Positions 15,144 to 24,786 of a stretch of 50,256 nucleotides of DNA are shown piece after piece; positions within the stretch are counted from its first letter, which is position 1, and each line of letters begins with the position of its first letter. The translations under genes and the position numbers were made by a program. The notes under the pieces are model-generated. The model did no database searches and had not been told where the DNA came from. It saw nothing but the letters and a program-made list of their open reading frames with translations. Origin of the DNA: Christensenellaceae bacterium (GTDB lineage: Bacteria; Bacillota; Clostridia; Christensenellales; Aristaeellaceae); the NCBI GenBank assembly GCA_012518615.1, contig JAAYRU010000048.1, positions 1 to 50,256 on the forward strand, written 5' to 3'.

Positions 15144-15851
15144 ATGTTAAGCAATTGGCGTAGGCGTTTTGTATCAATACTATTAGTTTCACTGCTTTTG
15201 GCTAGCGGCGCGCTGGCACAAGTTGCAGGCTATAATGATAATTTCGGTTACAACTACCTGTATTTCGGCAGCTATCCTCAGGGGGCAAACGGCGAAGTGG
15301 CTCCCATAATTTGGCGTGTGCTGGGGGTGGAGGATAATGTCGCCTACCTAATGAGCGAGTATCTGCTGTTTGCCGCGCGCGTACATGGCGACCAGCGCAA
15401 CTACCCCAGCTTTGAGCAGAGCGAGCTTAACGGCCGCCTAAACAGCGAGTTTTTTGACGCGGCTTTTACAGATGAAGATAAAGCCGCAATGGTATTAAAC
15501 GAAGAGCTGGGCTATGTGTCCCTTCCCTCTGTAGATGACCTTCGCAACAAGGCTTTCGGCTTCAAAAAGAACAGCGATTATTTCTTTGTTGGCACTCCTT
15601 ACGCGCTTAATAACGGGCTTTTCAGGTACTCAAGCAAAAAGTACAGCCCCATTTGGACGCGCACTAAGTCTACCAAAAAGCACGCGAACCGCTCAACCAA
15701 GGTTGACGGAGCCATAGGCTTTATAGGCGTTGAAAGCGCAGACCTTGGCATAACGCCCGTAATTTGGCTGGATTTAGGCAAGGTAGAAGTGGTATCGGGC
15801 GCGGGCACGCTTGATGCGCCTTTCACGCTTAACATAATTCAAAATGAGTGA
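15144..15851 (+). CDS. Exported DUF6273-like protein
   Basis: 235 residues from ATG 15144, which has AGGAGG seven bases upstream. An in-frame TTG at 15108 lies inside the promoter and is rejected. A signal peptide (about 1-25, ending ALAQ) is followed by one domain that begins YLYFGSYPQG and contains IIWRVL, a Leu/Met-rich MSEYLL strand, a LPSVDDLRN segment and a final ITPVIWLDL strand. This order matches DUF6273, a family of unknown function common in exported proteins of gut Clostridia and often compared with FGE-sulfatase-like or lectin-like folds. The last codons overlap the start of the kinase gene by eight bases. The role is unknown. Confidence 0.75.
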   Translation: MLSNWRRRFVSILLVSLLLASGALAQVAGYNDNFGYNYLYFGSYPQGANGEVAPIIWRVLGVEDNVAYLMSEYLLFAARVHGDQRNYPSFEQSELNGRLNSEFFDAAFTDEDKAAMVLNEELGYVSLPSVDDLRNKAFGFKKNSDYFFVGTPYALNNGLFRYSSKKYSPIWTRTKSTKKHANRSTKVDGAIGFIGVESADLGITPVIWLDLGKVEVVSGAGTLDAPFTLNIIQNE

Positions 15852-16773
15852 TATACAGGTAATAGGCAGCCTCAATGTAGATATGACGGTACGCCTGCCC
15901 CGCTTCCACGCAGCGGGCGAAACAATAACAGGAGAAGATTTCAACACCTACCTTGGCGGCAAGGGCGGCAACCAAGCAATGGCTCTGTCCCGCCTTGGGG
16001 CTTCTGTAAGCTTTATAGGTATGGTGGGGGAGGATTCTAACGGCGCGCGCTACATAGAGGCGCTAAACTTAGCAGGCGTTGATACAAGCGGCATAGGCAC
16101 AACCACAGAAGCGCCAACGGGCGTTGCCCTTATTGAGGTAAACAAAAGGGGCGAAAACCGCATAGCAGTTGTGCCCGGCGCAAACGCTCTTTGCGATGTG
16201 GATTTTTTAAGCGAGCAGCAGAAAAAGCAGGCTGCTCCGAAACTGCTCATGTTGCAGCTTGAAATACCTCTATACAGCTGTATGCAGGCGGCAAGGCAGG
16301 CTGAAAAGCAAGGCACAATGGTAATGCTAGACCCCGCTCCCGCTATACCGCTTAATGATATATTCCTTTCTAGGCTAGACTGGATAACCCCAAACGAAAG
16401 CGAATTGCGCCTGCTTACGGGTATGCCAATAGGCTCTATATCCGATGTGGAAAACGCGGCAAAATACCTGCTTTCAAAGGGCGCTAAAAGGGTGGTTGCA
16501 AAGCTCGGCAAGAGCGGCTGCCTGTATGTAGATAGCGAGAGTAGCCTATACTCCCCCGCTTTCAGCGTAAACGCGGTAGATACAACCGCCGCGGGCGATA
16601 GCTTTAACGCGGGGCTTGCGTACGCAATAATAAACGATATGCCGCTTGAAAAGGCGCTGCGCTTTGCAAACGCTGTGGGCGCGCTTTCAACCACTATGGA
16701 GGGCGCTCAGGCTGCTATGCCAAGCCTTGAAATGGTTGAGGAGTTTTTGGCAAACAACATACAGCAAAGCTAG
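15844..16773 (+). CDS. rbsK: PfkB-family sugar kinase, probably ribokinase
   Basis: 309 residues. The N-terminal PfkB signature GGKGGNQAMALSRLG (about 40-54) and the second signature DTTAAGDSFNAG (about 247-258, with the catalytic Asp after GA/AG) are intact. NVDM near the start and the GGKGGNQ box favour ribokinase over fructokinase or adenosine kinase. The reaction would be ATP-dependent 5-phosphorylation of D-ribose or deoxyribose in the cytoplasm. No rbsD or ribose transporter is nearby. It overlaps the exported DUF6273 gene by eight bases and has no clear ribosome binding site, so translation is probably coupled. The operon context therefore hints at salvage of a sugar or nucleoside released outside. 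Confidence 0.85.
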   Translation: MSDIQVIGSLNVDMTVRLPRFHAAGETITGEDFNTYLGGKGGNQAMALSRLGASVSFIGMVGEDSNGARYIEALNLAGVDTSGIGTTTEAPTGVALIEVNKRGENRIAVVPGANALCDVDFLSEQQKKQAAPKLLMLQLEIPLYSCMQAARQAEKQGTMVMLDPAPAIPLNDIFLSRLDWITPNESELRLLTGMPIGSISDVENAAKYLLSKGAKRVVAKLGKSGCLYVDSESSLYSPAFSVNAVDTTAAGDSFNAGLAYAIINDMPLEKALRFANAVGALSTTMEGAQAAMPSLEMVEEFLANNIQQS

Positions 16774-16815
16774 GGGCTTGCCCTTATACTTTAATATACA
16801 GGAGGGATTATCGCT

Positions 16816-17439
16816 ATGAAAATTATCGCGGCAATAATAGCCTTTATAGCTATGGCGTACCTTGGCAGTAAATATAAAATTAGCGAGAAGAAAAAAAGCC
16901 TTCCCAAAAACCAGATAACCCTGCTAAAAGGTGGCGCGACCACTTGCGCGGCTCTGCTTGCACTGTTTGCGGCGCTTACAGGCGGCAGCGCATACGCATA
17001 CACAATAGCAATAGGGCTTTTCATATGCGCCATAGCCGACATGGTGCTTGAAACGCATTTTATACCAGGCATGGGGGTATTCGCCCTTGGGCATGTGGCG
17101 TACATTGTAGCGTTTTTCCAAAAAGGCGGGCTTAACTTATATTCCATAATAGTATACGCTTTAATGGTAGTGGCTACATATTTTGTAGCGAAATCCCTTA
17201 AAGAAAAAACCAAGGAAAACATAGCTCCCTATGTAGGCTATGCGCACATAATACTGCTTATGCTTGCAATATCTATATTTGTAAACCCCTTCGCTTTTGT
17301 GGGGGCTTTGCTTTTTGCCGTGTCGGACAGCATGATAGCCTACCGGCTGTTTTTTGGTCCGGCAAAATTTAACGACTATCTTTGCATAACTCTATACTAT
17401 CTAGGGCAATATCTACTTGCGCTAAGCGCAATCGCATGA
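16816..17439 (+). CDS. YhhN-family membrane protein (TMEM86/lysoplasmalogenase-like)
   Basis: 207 residues with about seven or eight hydrophobic segments. The characteristic family pieces are the C-A-I-A-D-M-V-L-E segment (about 74-82) and the A-L-G-H-V-A-Y segment (about 93-99), followed by a late FAVSDSMIAYR segment, which supply the conserved acidic and His positions. Eukaryotic TMEM86 hydrolyses the vinyl-ether bond of lysoplasmalogens. Many anaerobic Clostridia do make plasmalogens, so such activity is plausible but not shown. AGGAGG lies ahead of ATG 16816. It is separated by 42 bp from the kinase and 11 bp from the next gene, consistent with one operon. Confidence 0.8.
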   Translation: MKIIAAIIAFIAMAYLGSKYKISEKKKSLPKNQITLLKGGATTCAALLALFAALTGGSAYAYTIAIGLFICAIADMVLETHFIPGMGVFALGHVAYIVAFFQKGGLNLYSIIVYALMVVATYFVAKSLKEKTKENIAPYVGYAHIILLMLAISIFVNPFAFVGALLFAVSDSMIAYRLFFGPAKFNDYLCITLYYLGQYLLALSAIA

Positions 17440-17450
17440 AAGGAAACACT

Positions 17451-18608
17451 ATGCTAAAAAGGCTACTAATTGCGCTTATGGCGCTGCTTATGCTACTATC
17501 CCCCGCGCTTTCAGAGGAAGGCGCGCCTTTTCTTGATATTATATACGCGCCTAAACAGGGCGACGCTAGGGATTTAACCCCCTACTGCACAATAAAGGCG
17601 GACAATAACCAGAAAAACGCTTTCCGCCTTACTGATAGGGATTATGACACCCGTTTTAACAGCGAGGGCTTCAACATATACACAAACGAAAAAGCCTACG
17701 GCATGTACATTTGCTTTGATGATGACCCTAAGGGCTTCCGCGTTTACCAATATGTAGACGGCACCGCTTACATGGCGGAATATCCGGCGGACGGCTATCT
17801 GCACCAATATATACCGCTTGATGGCGCAACGCAGATAAGGGTAGAGCCAAGCGAAGCCAAGGCTAAGTGGTTTTCAGTTAAAGAGGTGTATGTATTAAGC
17901 AGCGGAAATATACCAAGATATGTGCAGGTATGGGAGCAGCCGGACAATGCCTGCGATATAATGGTACTATTCGCCCACCCGGACGATGAAATGCTTTTCT
18001 TTGGCGGAGTTATACCCTACTTTGCAGGAGAATTAAAGCAGGATGTGGTTGCAGCTGTTATTACGCCATCTAACAAGCTAAGAAAAAGCGAGCTTTTAAA
18101 CGCGCTATGGGCTGCGGGTATGAAAAACTACCCCGTAATGGGGCCGTTCTCTGACAAACACTCAAAAAGGCTAAACACAGCTTATGATTATTTTGGCAAA
18201 AACAAGGTAAGGGGCTATATTGTGGAGCTGTTCCGCAAGTACCGCCCCGAAACAGTTTTCACACACGATATAGAAGGCGAGTACGGCCACGGTATGCACC
18301 GCATGTGCGCAGACGCCGCTATATACGCATTTGACGCCGCAGCGGATAGCGCCGCCTTCCCCAACACAGCCGCAGCATACGGCACGCATGGCGTTAAAAA
18401 GCTGTACATACACCTATCCGAAACCAACCCCGAAGTGTTCGACTGGGATATGCCGCTAGAATACTTTGAAGGCCTAACAGGTTTTGAAGTGGCTCAAGCT
18501 GCCTATTCCCTGCATAAATCCCAACACAGGTACGAGCAGTTCAGCGTAGAGCCAAAGGACAGCCCTTATTCCTGCTATAAATTTGGGCTGCATATGCAGA
18601 GGGATTAG
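17451..18608 (+). CDS. Exported PIG-L (LmbE) family deacetylase
   Basis: 385 residues from ATG 17451 (AAGGAA upstream). The frame is open further upstream, but those residues overlap yhhN and precede the signal peptide. After the signal peptide (about 1-22) comes a beta-rich domain of about 140 residues that resembles discoidin/NPCBM-type carbohydrate-binding folds. The PIG-L domain then begins with the zinc motif AHPDDE (near residue 173) and has a later HGMH zinc-ligand segment. PIG-L enzymes remove N-acetyl groups from N-acetylglucosaminyl substrates; an extracellular form may act on glycans or cell-wall sugars. It is the last gene of the operon. A weak hairpin with six T follows. Confidence 0.85.
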   Translation: MLKRLLIALMALLMLLSPALSEEGAPFLDIIYAPKQGDARDLTPYCTIKADNNQKNAFRLTDRDYDTRFNSEGFNIYTNEKAYGMYICFDDDPKGFRVYQYVDGTAYMAEYPADGYLHQYIPLDGATQIRVEPSEAKAKWFSVKEVYVLSSGNIPRYVQVWEQPDNACDIMVLFAHPDDEMLFFGGVIPYFAGELKQDVVAAVITPSNKLRKSELLNALWAAGMKNYPVMGPFSDKHSKRLNTAYDYFGKNKVRGYIVELFRKYRPETVFTHDIEGEYGHGMHRMCADAAIYAFDAAADSAAFPNTAAAYGTHGVKKLYIHLSETNPEVFDWDMPLEYFEGLTGFEVAQAAYSLHKSQHRYEQFSVEPKDSPYSCYKFGLHMQRD

Positions 18609-18627
18609 GGGTTATCATTTGCTTTGT

Positions 18628-18656
18628 GCTTATGTTAAATACAGATAAGGTTTTTT
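18628..18656 (+). terminator. Weak intrinsic terminator
   Basis: CTTAT (18629-18633) pairs with ATAAG (18645-18649) and TTTTTT follows at 18651-18656. The stem is short, so termination may be partial. Confidence 0.4.
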
Positions 18657-18767
18657 AGCGCAGAGGGTTTGTTCTATTCTTTTAAAAAGAACTAAAGAAA
18701 TAATTGGTAATTAAAGAGAAAACCTTGAAAATAAAAACTTCAATTCAATATTAACCGCATAATCTGT

Positions 18768-18796
18768 TTTTATAAAATAAGCATCTAAGGTATAAT
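18768..18796 (+). promoter_or_regulatory. Probable hsd operon promoter
   Basis: A perfect -10 TATAAT (18791-18796) has only a weak -35, TTTTAT at 17 bp. It is the only plausible promoter between the deacetylase gene and hsdM. Confidence 0.45.
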
Positions 18797-18854
18797 ATGA
18801 ATATCTTACTGGATTGCGAAAGACATTTAACAATAAATAAAACAGGAGGACAGG

Positions 18855-20357
18855 ATGGCAGACAAGGTAAACGGTGCAAATTTAGGTTTTGAAAGAGAGA
18901 TTTTTGCCGCTGCTGATAAGTTAAGGGGCAATATCGATGCAGCTGAATACAAGAATGTTGTCTTGGGTCTTATCTTCCTCAAATACATATCCGATAGTTT
19001 TGAAGATAGATATAAAGAGTTAATAGACGAGGGAGAAGGATTTGAAGAAGACAGAGATGAATATCTCGCTAAAAACATATTCTTCGTTCCCAAGGAAGCC
19101 AGATGGAATTACATAGCCTCTCAAGCCATGACTCCTGAAATCGGTCAAGTAATAGACAGGGCTATGGTTGCAATTGAAGACGAAAATGACAGATTAAAAG
19201 GTATATTACCCAAGAACTACGCAAGACCTGAACTTGATAAAAGACGCCTTGGGGAAGTCGTAGACCTTTTTAATAATCTCAAGCTCAAAGAACACGGAAA
19301 TTCTAAAGACATATTAGGGCGCACATATGAGTATGCACTGGCACAATTCGCATCTTTAGAAGGTAAAAATGCCGGTGAATTTTACACGCCCTCAAGTGTA
19401 GTAAAAACTTTGGTGGAAATACTACAACCCTATGAAGGACGGGTGTATGACCCTTGCTGCGGTGCAGGGGGAATGTTCGTTCAATCTGCTAAATTTGTGG
19501 AAAATCATCAGGGTCGTGTAGATAATCTTTCAATCTTTGGGCAGGAATCAAATGCCAACACTTGGAAACTCGCACAGATGAATTTGGCTATCCATGCCCT
19601 AGAGGGTAATCTCGGGCAAGGACATGCTGATACTTTCTTTAATGATTTACATAAAACTATGAGGGCGGATTTTATATTGGCAAATCCACCTTTCAATATG
19701 AAAGACTGGGGCGGGGATAAGCTTACAGAAGATGCAAGGTGGAAATATGGATTACCGCCTGCCGGAAATGCTAACTTCGCTTGGATGCAGCATATGATTT
19801 ATCATCTCTCCCCTAAAGGTAAATTGGGTCTTGTATTGGCAAACGGCTCATTATCCGCAAGCGGCAGAGAAGGCGAAATAAGGGAAAACATCATAAGAGA
19901 TGACCTTGTAGAATGTATAATAGCCATGCCCGATAGGCTTTTCTATTCAACAGGAATTTCAGTAAGCCTATGGATTATAAATAAAGATAAAAAACAAAAA
20001 GGTAAAACTCTTTTCCTAGATTGCAGAAGCATAGGTCATATGGTTGATAGAGCGCATAGAGATTTATCAGATGAAGATATAGAAAGAATAGCCGGAACTT
20101 ATAATGACTTTGTTGAAGGTAAAGATGTGCAGGAGCTCGGCTATGCCCATGTGGCGGACTTGGAAGAAATAGAAAAAAATAACTTTGTTCTAACTCCCGG
20201 AAGATATGTGGGGCTTGAAGAAGAGGAAGATGACGGAGAGCCTTTTGATGAAAAGATGGAGAGATTAACAGCAGAGCTTTCACAACTCTTTGATGAATCT
20301 CATAGACTTGAAGATTTGATTAAAGAGCAGCTTGAGGGGATTGGATATGAAGTTTAA
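18855..20357 (+). CDS. hsdM: Type I restriction-modification methyltransferase subunit
   Basis: 500 residues; AGGAGG precedes ATG 18855. The N-terminal helical HsdM_N domain (about 10-135) is followed by the N6-adenine methyltransferase domain. The SAM site is near YDPCCGAGGMF (about residue 199) and catalytic motif IV is NPPF (about residue 279). It methylates adenine in the bipartite site chosen by HsdS and forms M2S and R2M2S complexes. It overlaps hsdS by 11 bp. All family motifs are present, so the enzyme looks functional. Confidence 0.95.
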   Translation: MADKVNGANLGFEREIFAAADKLRGNIDAAEYKNVVLGLIFLKYISDSFEDRYKELIDEGEGFEEDRDEYLAKNIFFVPKEARWNYIASQAMTPEIGQVIDRAMVAIEDENDRLKGILPKNYARPELDKRRLGEVVDLFNNLKLKEHGNSKDILGRTYEYALAQFASLEGKNAGEFYTPSSVVKTLVEILQPYEGRVYDPCCGAGGMFVQSAKFVENHQGRVDNLSIFGQESNANTWKLAQMNLAIHALEGNLGQGHADTFFNDLHKTMRADFILANPPFNMKDWGGDKLTEDARWKYGLPPAGNANFAWMQHMIYHLSPKGKLGLVLANGSLSASGREGEIRENIIRDDLVECIIAMPDRLFYSTGISVSLWIINKDKKQKGKTLFLDCRSIGHMVDRAHRDLSDEDIERIAGTYNDFVEGKDVQELGYAHVADLEEIEKNNFVLTPGRYVGLEEEEDDGEPFDEKMERLTAELSQLFDESHRLEDLIKEQLEGIGYEV

Positions 20358-21609
20358 AGATGATGAATGGAAGAAAGTAAAAATAGAAGATTTAGGCGAA
20401 GTTATAGGCGGCGGCACTCCATCAACAAAGGTCGATGAGTATTACGGAGGAAACATACCTTGGATTACCCCAAAAGATTTATCTGGATATACAAAAAAAT
20501 ATATTTTTGCTGGAGAAAGGAATATAACAGATAAAGGCTTAAAGAATTCTAGCGCAAAACTACTTCCTAAGGGTACAGTTTTATTTTCTTCAAGAGCACC
20601 AATTGGATATATTGCAATAGCCGGACAAAAAGTTTCAACAAACCAAGGTTTTAAGTCTGTTATTCCTGATGAAGAAGTTACTTCAAGTGAATTTTTGTAT
20701 TATTTATTAAAATACAATACTGAAAAGATAAAAAACAAAAGTAGCGGAAGCACTTTTAGTGAAATCTCTGGAAAATCAATGAAAAATGTTGAGGTTGTCA
20801 TTCCTAACAAAAAAACTCAATCAAAAATTTCAAATATCTTGTCCTCTTTCGACCAAAAAATCGAAGTCAACAACAAAATAATCGCTAACCTGGAAGAACA
20901 GGCTCAAGCTATTTTTAAATCTTGGTTTATAGATTTTGAGCCCTTCCAAGATGGAGAATTTGTAGAAAGTGAATTGGGTTTGATTCCTGAGGGGTGGGGT
21001 GTTAAAAAGGTAAACGATATCTGTAATCTTAAAATAGGAAGAACTCCCCCAAGAAAAGAAGAAAAATGGTTTAGTGATAGAAGTGGCGTTAAGTGGATAT
21101 CAATTAAAGATATGGGAAACTCTAACATGTTTATTGATAAAAGTACAGAGTATTTAACCGAAGAAGCTGTAGACAAATTTAATGTACCTGTAGCTGATGC
21201 AGGTGTCCTGCTACTTAGTTTTAAATTAACCGTAGGAAGACTTGCCATTACCTCTGAACCAATGTGCACTAATGAAGCAATTGCACAATTTTCTGATTCA
21301 AAGTTAGATAGTTTATATCTGTATCTATATTTTAAAGAATTTCCTTTTTCAAAATTGGGGAACACATCATCAATAGGCAATGCAGTAAATTCGAAAATTA
21401 TAAAGGATATAGATGTTCTAGTACCTGAAAAAACAGTACAAGAAAGATTTGCTGATTTTATCAGTCCCATCGCAAACTTGATTAATAATTTAAATAAAGA
21501 GAATAACACATTATCCCAAACCCGCAACACATTACTCCCCAAACTTATGTCAGGAGAAATAGATGTGAGCGATATTAAATTATGTGTAGAAGAAGAAAGT
21601 CATGTCTGA
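20347..21609 (+). CDS. hsdS: Type I restriction-modification specificity subunit
   Basis: 420 residues from ATG 20347 (GAGGGG upstream). The frame also allows TTG 20332, which lies deep in hsdM. It has the two-fold plan of HsdS: target-recognition domain 1 (about 5-150) beginning VKIEDLGEVIGGGTPS, a coiled-coil spacer (about 155-195) with the QAQAIFKSWFIDFEPF end, target-recognition domain 2 (about 210-360) beginning VKKVNDICNLKIGRTPP, and a second coiled-coil spacer (about 370-410) ending with the LLPKLMSGEIDV stretch. Base composition is more A/T-rich than hsdM, as is usual for horizontally exchanged specificity genes. The target sequence cannot be predicted. It overlaps hsdR by eight bases. 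Confidence 0.95.
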   Translation: MKFKDDEWKKVKIEDLGEVIGGGTPSTKVDEYYGGNIPWITPKDLSGYTKKYIFAGERNITDKGLKNSSAKLLPKGTVLFSSRAPIGYIAIAGQKVSTNQGFKSVIPDEEVTSSEFLYYLLKYNTEKIKNKSSGSTFSEISGKSMKNVEVVIPNKKTQSKISNILSSFDQKIEVNNKIIANLEEQAQAIFKSWFIDFEPFQDGEFVESELGLIPEGWGVKKVNDICNLKIGRTPPRKEEKWFSDRSGVKWISIKDMGNSNMFIDKSTEYLTEEAVDKFNVPVADAGVLLLSFKLTVGRLAITSEPMCTNEAIAQFSDSKLDSLYLYLYFKEFPFSKLGNTSSIGNAVNSKIIKDIDVLVPEKTVQERFADFISPIANLINNLNKENNTLSQTRNTLLPKLMSGEIDVSDIKLCVEEESHV

Positions 21610-24600
21610 AATTTATATTGAAGAAGGTTTTGAGAATTTATTTATATCCTTTATTCGAGATTTAGGCTATAAATATATCCCCCACCAAGAGATAGTGAGG
21701 GACAGCATGAAGTCCCCTATCGCTACTGAGATTTTTAGGGATTCTCTTATAAGACTTAACCCAGAGCTTCCCGAAGAAGTAATCGAAAGGGCTATATATC
21801 AAGTAAAAAATATAGATGCCGGTCTACTCGTTACTAGAAATGAAGCCTTCTTTGAGTATCTACAGAACGGCATGGAGATATCTCATTATACTGATAATAA
21901 GCAAAAAACCGAGAGAGTTTATATACTGGATTTTGAAAATGTCGCCAACAATTCATTTGTAATAACAAATCAGCTTACCATTATAGGTAAGGATACAAAA
22001 AGACCGGATATAATTTTATATATAAACGGTCTGCCTTTGGTAGTGATTGAGCTAAAATCAATGACATCGGAATTTAGCGATATAGGAAGCGCTTATAGGC
22101 AGATAAAAAATTATCAGCACGATATAGAAGAATTATTTGTATACAATGCTTTTAATATAATATCTGATTTTACAACCACTAAGGTCGGCACTATTACCGC
22201 TAACGAAGCTTGGTATAAGGAATGGAAGTCGGTAGATGGGTCTTATAAATCAACCCTTTATGCAGATTATAAAACCTTACTTGAGGGCGTTTTAGACAAA
22301 AAGCGTTTTTTAGACATAGTAAAAAACTTCATATTATTTGAGCATAAAGATGAAGGTATATACAAAATACTTGCACAGTACCATCAGTATTTTGCAGTTC
22401 ATAAGGCTATAAATTCTACTAAAGCAGCCATGCAAAAAGGTGATGGCAGGGGCGGCGTATTCTGGCATACACAAGGTTCCGGAAAGTCTTTATCAATGGT
22501 ATTTTACACAGCTTATCTGACAAAGGATTTGAAACAGCCCACATTCGTAATCCTCACCGATAGAAATGACCTTGACGACCAACTATATGGGCAGTTTTCA
22601 AGGGCAAAGAGATTCCTAAGGCAGAACCCTATACAAGCGGAATCAAGGGTACATCTCCATGAGTTGTTAGATAATAGAACTTCAAATGGCATATTCTTCT
22701 CTACCATGCAAAAATTTGCCGAATCAGAGGAAGCGCTTACCGATAGGAATGATGTTATCGTAATAGCTGATGAAGCGCACCGCTCGCAATATGGCTTAAG
22801 AGAGAAGATAAGCCGAGATGGTCAAATACAAAGCGGCATGGCTAGACTGGTTAGAAAATCTCTGCCTAATGCCACTTATATAGGCTTTACAGGAACGCCT
22901 TTGAGCTCTAATGATAAAGATACGCAGGAAATATTTGGAGAATATATCGATATATACGATATGAGTCAATCCGTTGAAGACGGCGCAACAAAACCTGTGT
23001 ACTATGAAAACAGGGTTATAAATTTAGGCTTAAATGAGGAAATACTTAAAGAAATAGATAATAAGTACGCAGAACTATCTGAAAGCGCTAATGAGCTAGA
23101 TATAGAAGCCAGTAAGAGAGAACTAAGCAGGCTTGAGCAAATTATAGGCTCTGACGAGGCAATAGATACCCTTGTAAACGACATAATAGCCCACTATGAA
23201 GAAACAAGGGAAGACCTTTTGACAGGTAAGGCTATGATTGTGGCATATAATAGGAAAATAGCCATTAAAATCTATAATAAGATTTTAGAACTCCGTCCAA
23301 ATTGGAATGAAAAAGTTAAAACTGTTATAACAGCTAATAATAATGACCCTGAAGAGTGGAAAAAAATTATAGGCACTAAATCCGACAAAGAAGAATTAGC
23401 AAAGAAATTTAAAGATGATGATGATTCTTTCAAGATAGCTATAGTTGTGGATATGTGGCTAACGGGCTTTGATGTACCCAGTTTGGCTACCATGTATATC
23501 TACAAGCCGATGAAGGGGCATAATCTCATGCAGGCAATTGCCAGAGTAAATAGAGTATTTAAAGATAAGGAAGGCGGCTTAGTTGTTGACTACATAGGCA
23601 TAGCAAACGCTTTAAAAGAAGCTATGCGAGACTATACAAAAGCCGACCAAGACGCAATAGATAACGCCGACATACGAGATTCCGCTTATCCTAAATTCCA
23701 AGAAAAACTGGAAGTATGCCGAAATGTGTTTTTCTACGGCTTTAACTATTCTCATATTTTTTCTGAGGATATAAAGAGCGCCAAATTAGCCGATTTGATA
23801 ACTGAAGGCTTAAATCATATCCTCTCTTTTCCTGAGAATAAACAGAATGAATTTAAAAATGAATCATATGCTTTAAAACAAGCGCATTCTCTCTGCTCGT
23901 CCATTACAACAAAACCTGAGCAGAGAGAAGCTGCGTATTTTGAGGCAATACGCATAAGCCTAAATAGAATAACTATGCCCGGAAAAATTGGGAAAGATGA
24001 AATAAATAAACAAATAGGAGAACTCTTAGAGCACTCTATTCACAGTGAAGGAGTGATAAATCTATTTCAAGACTTCGACAAGGGCTTTAGTTTATTCGAC
24101 CCGTTATTTATTGAAAAAATTGAAAAAATGGAGCAAAAAAACCTCAGTATTGAGCTGCTCAACAAACTGCTTAAAGATGAAATAAGTGCATACTACAGAG
24201 GAGATATTGTAAAGGGCAAAGAGTTTTCCGAAAGACTAAAAGGCATTATGAAGAGATACAGGGAGAGTATGCTGGATAACGCCGAGAGCTTGGATAAATT
24301 TATTGGCGTGTTGGAAAGCAATAGCGTTAAAGATTGTAACATAGCCAGTACAAGAAAATTATTATTGGATTTAGCTAAGGAGATTGTTAGCCTAGAAGAG
24401 AAAAACAAAGCCTTAGGGCTGAACAAGGAAGAATTGGCTTTTTATCACGCAATAAGTAAACCTGAGAATATTCTCGATTTTTATACAAATGAGGAACTAA
24501 TTGAATTTACACAGGAATTAACAAAAACCATTACAAAAGAAATGACTCCTGATTGGATGATGAGAGAGTCCGGCAAGGCAAATATGAGGCGGACTGTAAA

Positions 24601-24703
24601 AAGGCTACTCAGTAAATATAAATATCCTAAAGACCAAAGAGACAAGATAATGAATTTGATTATAGAGCAGGCTGAGTATTACGATGGCTTTGTGGGGGCG
24701 TGA
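21602..24703 (+). CDS. hsdR: Type I restriction enzyme translocase/nuclease subunit
   Basis: 1033 residues. The N-terminal nuclease domain carries the PD-(D/E)xK motif as RPDIILYINGLPLVVIELKS (about residues 137-156). Two RecA-like motor domains follow: Walker A in TQGSGKSLSM (about 290), DEAH box in IADEAHRSQYG (about 390), and motif III region FTGTPL. The later motif VI region is QAIARVNRVF. The C-terminal helical domain that contacts the M2S core covers about 700-1033. The subunit pumps DNA and cuts after collision. With hsdM and hsdS it makes a complete, apparently intact type I system in the order M-S-R. No inverted second hsdS copy is visible in this window, so there is no sign of phase-variable shuffling. 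Confidence 0.95.
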   Translation: MSEIYIEEGFENLFISFIRDLGYKYIPHQEIVRDSMKSPIATEIFRDSLIRLNPELPEEVIERAIYQVKNIDAGLLVTRNEAFFEYLQNGMEISHYTDNKQKTERVYILDFENVANNSFVITNQLTIIGKDTKRPDIILYINGLPLVVIELKSMTSEFSDIGSAYRQIKNYQHDIEELFVYNAFNIISDFTTTKVGTITANEAWYKEWKSVDGSYKSTLYADYKTLLEGVLDKKRFLDIVKNFILFEHKDEGIYKILAQYHQYFAVHKAINSTKAAMQKGDGRGGVFWHTQGSGKSLSMVFYTAYLTKDLKQPTFVILTDRNDLDDQLYGQFSRAKRFLRQNPIQAESRVHLHELLDNRTSNGIFFSTMQKFAESEEALTDRNDVIVIADEAHRSQYGLREKISRDGQIQSGMARLVRKSLPNATYIGFTGTPLSSNDKDTQEIFGEYIDIYDMSQSVEDGATKPVYYENRVINLGLNEEILKEIDNKYAELSESANELDIEASKRELSRLEQIIGSDEAIDTLVNDIIAHYEETREDLLTGKAMIVAYNRKIAIKIYNKILELRPNWNEKVKTVITANNNDPEEWKKIIGTKSDKEELAKKFKDDDDSFKIAIVVDMWLTGFDVPSLATMYIYKPMKGHNLMQAIARVNRVFKDKEGGLVVDYIGIANALKEAMRDYTKADQDAIDNADIRDSAYPKFQEKLEVCRNVFFYGFNYSHIFSEDIKSAKLADLITEGLNHILSFPENKQNEFKNESYALKQAHSLCSSITTKPEQREAAYFEAIRISLNRITMPGKIGKDEINKQIGELLEHSIHSEGVINLFQDFDKGFSLFDPLFIEKIEKMEQKNLSIELLNKLLKDEISAYYRGDIVKGKEFSERLKGIMKRYRESMLDNAESLDKFIGVLESNSVKDCNIASTRKLLLDLAKEIVSLEEKNKALGLNKEELAFYHAISKPENILDFYTNEELIEFTQELTKTITKEMTPDWMMRESGKANMRRTVKRLLSKYKYPKDQRDKIMNLIIEQAEYYDGFVGA

Positions 24704-24722
24704 GAGATACTCTATCTATAGA

Positions 24723-24751
24723 TTGTTGTAGAACGATATATACTCTATAAT
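24723..24751 (+). promoter_or_regulatory. Promoter of the MBL-fold gene
   Basis: TTGTTG (24723-24728), 17-bp spacer, TATAAT (24746-24751). It begins 19 bp after the hsdR stop. Confidence 0.6.
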
Positions 24752-24786
24752 AATATATAATACCTCAAAGGAGATGGCTAGTATAT

